This document shows, one piece after another, positions 13,329 through 15,078 of a DNA stretch of 15,078 nucleotides. The notes beneath the pieces were generated by a model. It saw only the letters and a list, made by a program, of their open reading frames with translations, searched no databases and was not told the origin of the DNA. The DNA lies in assembly GCA_003170935.1 (NCBI GenBank), contig PMYA01000105.1, positions 2,527 through 17,604 of the forward strand, in the 5' to 3' direction. A program made the translations under genes and the position numbers. The DNA comes from Methanobacteriota archaeon. GTDB lineage: Archaea; Halobacteriota; Bog-38; Methanoflorentales; Methanoflorentaceae. Every line of letters begins with the position of its first letter. The stretch's first letter is position 1.

Positions 13329-14969
13329 ATGAAACCTCTCCGCAAGTCTCTATTAACCTTCCTTTTAGCCACAGCGCTGTTCATCATCGTTTATAGCGCC
13401 GTCTTCCTCTTCTTGATGGCCAGCGTTGAAGGGAGGTCTTATACGATAATCGACGCGGTCTACTGGGTTATCGCAACGATGACCACTCAAGGTTTAGGGG
13501 ACATCGCCTTTGAAAGCAGCGTTGGCAGAATGTTTGCAGTGCTTGTAATGCTGACGGGAATCATCATCTTTTTTGTAATCCTGATCCCCGTCGTCCTTGA
13601 ACCCGTGCTGGAGAGCGTTCGGCGATCGGTGCCAACGAAGTCAAAGGCCAATAACCACGTTTTGATCGTGGGTTATAGCTCTATGGTGGAGGCGATTATC
13701 GAGGATTTTGTAGAGCGGGGTTTATCGTACCTCGTTATTCACGACGAAAGGGAAGTTATTGAGGACTTGGTCGAACGAAAGATCCCCTGCATATTTGGAA
13801 ATCCCACCGAAGAAGTGACTTTGCGAAATGCTCAGATAGAGCGCGCAAGCAAAGTCGTCCTCAATCAGAGCGATGAGAAGAATGCCATCGTCGCGCTTGC
13901 TGCAAAGAAGCTTACCCAAGCGGATATCATTGGTCTCGTTGAGGACATGTCAAACGCCGCATACTTGCTCTATGCGGGTGCTGATAAGGTCGTATCGCCT
14001 AAACAACTCCTTGGCATCGATATTGGCCACAAGGCTGCAATGCCTATAACGCACCGGCTTGTTGGCTCCACTCCTCTGATTGGCTCTTTGAGGATTTTTG
14101 AGCTTCCGATTCTAAGTGAAAGTGGCATCAACGGATTATCGATCGAAGACGCCAAGATACGTGAGAGAACCGGTGCAACAATCATAGGCATATGGAAGGG
14201 CGCAAAAATCAACTTCAATCCATTGGCCGCTGAAATCGTCACGGACACCTCGGTGCTCCTCCTTATAGGCACAAAAAAGCAACTCGACGCGGCGAAGGAA
14301 CTCTCAATGTGTCGGCTCGATGGCACGTACTGCGCGATCAGGGGGCACTATATCGTCGCAGGGTACGGTGATGTCGGAAAACGGGCATCCAAGGTGTTGC
14401 GGTCAAACGGTATTGAACATATCATCATTGATAAGCACCACGGTGACGTGGTTGGAAGCTCCGCCGATAGGACAATCCTTAAGCAAGCAGGGATTACCGA
14501 AGCATCTACGCTTCTCGTCACGGTCAATAATGACTTGGATGCAATCTACACCACTCTCGTTGCGAGAAAACTAAACCCTCAGATTGACATTATCTGTCGT
14601 GCAGTGCGTCCACAAGCAGTTGAAAAGTTGTACCAAGCAGGAGCAGACTTTGTGCTGTCCCAGTCCGTTGTCGCTGGCCAAGTCTTGCTGAAATTTGTTG
14701 ACCCCCAGCCGCGCGGCACGAAACTACGGGAGATCCTGCTCTCAGAGGACATGAAGGTTGTTGAATATCCTGCTAGTACGTCACTCATAGGTAAAAGCCT
14801 AAGGGATGTTAAGATACGATCACGCACCGGGTGTACAGTTATCGCCGTCACTGTCGATGGAGCAACTACACCAAATCCCGATCCGCATCAGGTTATCCCT
14901 AAGGATTCTTTTCTAACGGTTATCGGCACGCCAGGACAGATACGTGAATTCAAGCGTATCTTTGGATAG
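13329..14969 (+). CDS. Two-transmembrane K+-channel-like protein with tandem RCK (TrkA-N/TrkA-C) modules
   Basis: 546 residues from ATG 13329, chosen over GTG 13320 because GGGGTG lies 6 nt before it. TM1 about 10-32, pore helix about 42-52, filter TTQGLGD (52-58), TM2 about 65-90. Two cytosolic modules follow, each RCK-N plus RCK-C. The first Rossmann loop VLIVGYSSMVE (near 111-121) is degenerate; the second, VAGYGDVGKR (near 341-350), keeps GxGxxG. The RCK-C parts include SIEDAKIRERTGATIIGIWK and SLRDVKIRSRTGCTVIAVTV. The plan is that of MthK/GsuK-type ligand-gated channels of the plasma membrane, but GLG replaces the usual GYG, so K+ selectivity is uncertain. The gene is divergent from glyA and probably monocistronic. 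Confidence 0.9.
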   Translation: MKPLRKSLLTFLLATALFIIVYSAVFLFLMASVEGRSYTIIDAVYWVIATMTTQGLGDIAFESSVGRMFAVLVMLTGIIIFFVILIPVVLEPVLESVRRSVPTKSKANNHVLIVGYSSMVEAIIEDFVERGLSYLVIHDEREVIEDLVERKIPCIFGNPTEEVTLRNAQIERASKVVLNQSDEKNAIVALAAKKLTQADIIGLVEDMSNAAYLLYAGADKVVSPKQLLGIDIGHKAAMPITHRLVGSTPLIGSLRIFELPILSESGINGLSIEDAKIRERTGATIIGIWKGAKINFNPLAAEIVTDTSVLLLIGTKKQLDAAKELSMCRLDGTYCAIRGHYIVAGYGDVGKRASKVLRSNGIEHIIIDKHHGDVVGSSADRTILKQAGITEASTLLVTVNNDLDAIYTTLVARKLNPQIDIICRAVRPQAVEKLYQAGADFVLSQSVVAGQVLLKFVDPQPRGTKLREILLSEDMKVVEYPASTSLIGKSLRDVKIRSRTGCTVIAVTVDGATTPNPDPHQVIPKDSFLTVIGTPGQIREFKRIFG

Positions 14970-15078
14970 ATCTTTTGTGGACCCTGACGCGATGTTTTGC
15001 CAATCACTTTTGCTAAACAAAGCTGCTGCTAAATATAGACTTAGATCCTGGGTTTGTCCGTATTTTGCGGTGAGGAAA
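14970..15078. other. Gene-free end of window
   Basis: After the channel stop, 109 bp show no reading frame, RNA motif or strong terminator that I can recognise. A T-run (GATCTTTTG, 14970-14978) is the only candidate end signal. Confidence 0.4.

Overview
The window looks archaeal and probably euryarchaeal. Supporting signs are an archaeal CDC48 C-terminus, a DUF373 membrane protein, a COG1340-type coiled-coil protein, an ACT-domain protein paired with homoserine dehydrogenase, an archaeal-type Elp3, TATA boxes about 25 bp before starts, and strong AGGAGG ribosome-binding sites. A methanogen- or ANME-related lineage is a guess; nothing here proves it. Coding is dense on both strands. No insertion sequence, CRISPR array, tRNA or rRNA was found.

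Layout. Positions 1-951 (+) hold the 3' end of a CDC48-type AAA+ ATPase gene followed by an Hsp20 chaperone gene, a protein-quality-control pair. Positions 957-2619 (-) hold a likely two-gene unit: a strongly diverged tRNA-guanine-transglycosylase (TGT)-fold protein, then a HAD phosphatase. Positions 2709-4835 form an accessory stretch: two tiny alpha/beta proteins, a small LiaI/F-like membrane protein, a two-helix membrane protein, a membrane-anchored surface protein with a PTVS repeat stalk, and a small orphan. Positions 5054-6976 hold a KTSC-domain protein gene and a convergent elp3. Positions 7077-9178 hold a nitroreductase gene divergent from an ACT-domain/homoserine dehydrogenase operon. 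Positions 9216-13168 (-) hold glyA, serB and a COG1340 coiled-coil gene with nested overlaps, then DUF373. Positions 13329-14969 (+) hold a K+-channel-like protein with two RCK modules.

How the genes fit together. serB (phosphoserine to serine) and glyA (serine to glycine plus a C1 unit) form a serine/glycine pathway unit. The ACT protein and homoserine dehydrogenase belong to threonine/methionine synthesis, the ACT protein probably sensing an amino acid. Elp3 modifies wobble uridine in tRNA. The TGT-like protein keeps the zinc site and probable nucleophile of base-exchange enzymes but has His where the first catalytic Asp is expected.

Most interesting observations: the diverged TGT/HAD pair; two adjacent genes whose best Shine-Dalgarno sequence is followed by an in-frame ATC instead of a normal start; a near-perfect 20-bp dyad over the channel gene's ribosome-binding site plus an upstream direct repeat; the unusual TQGLGD pore motif; and the 12-bp minisatellite in the surface protein.
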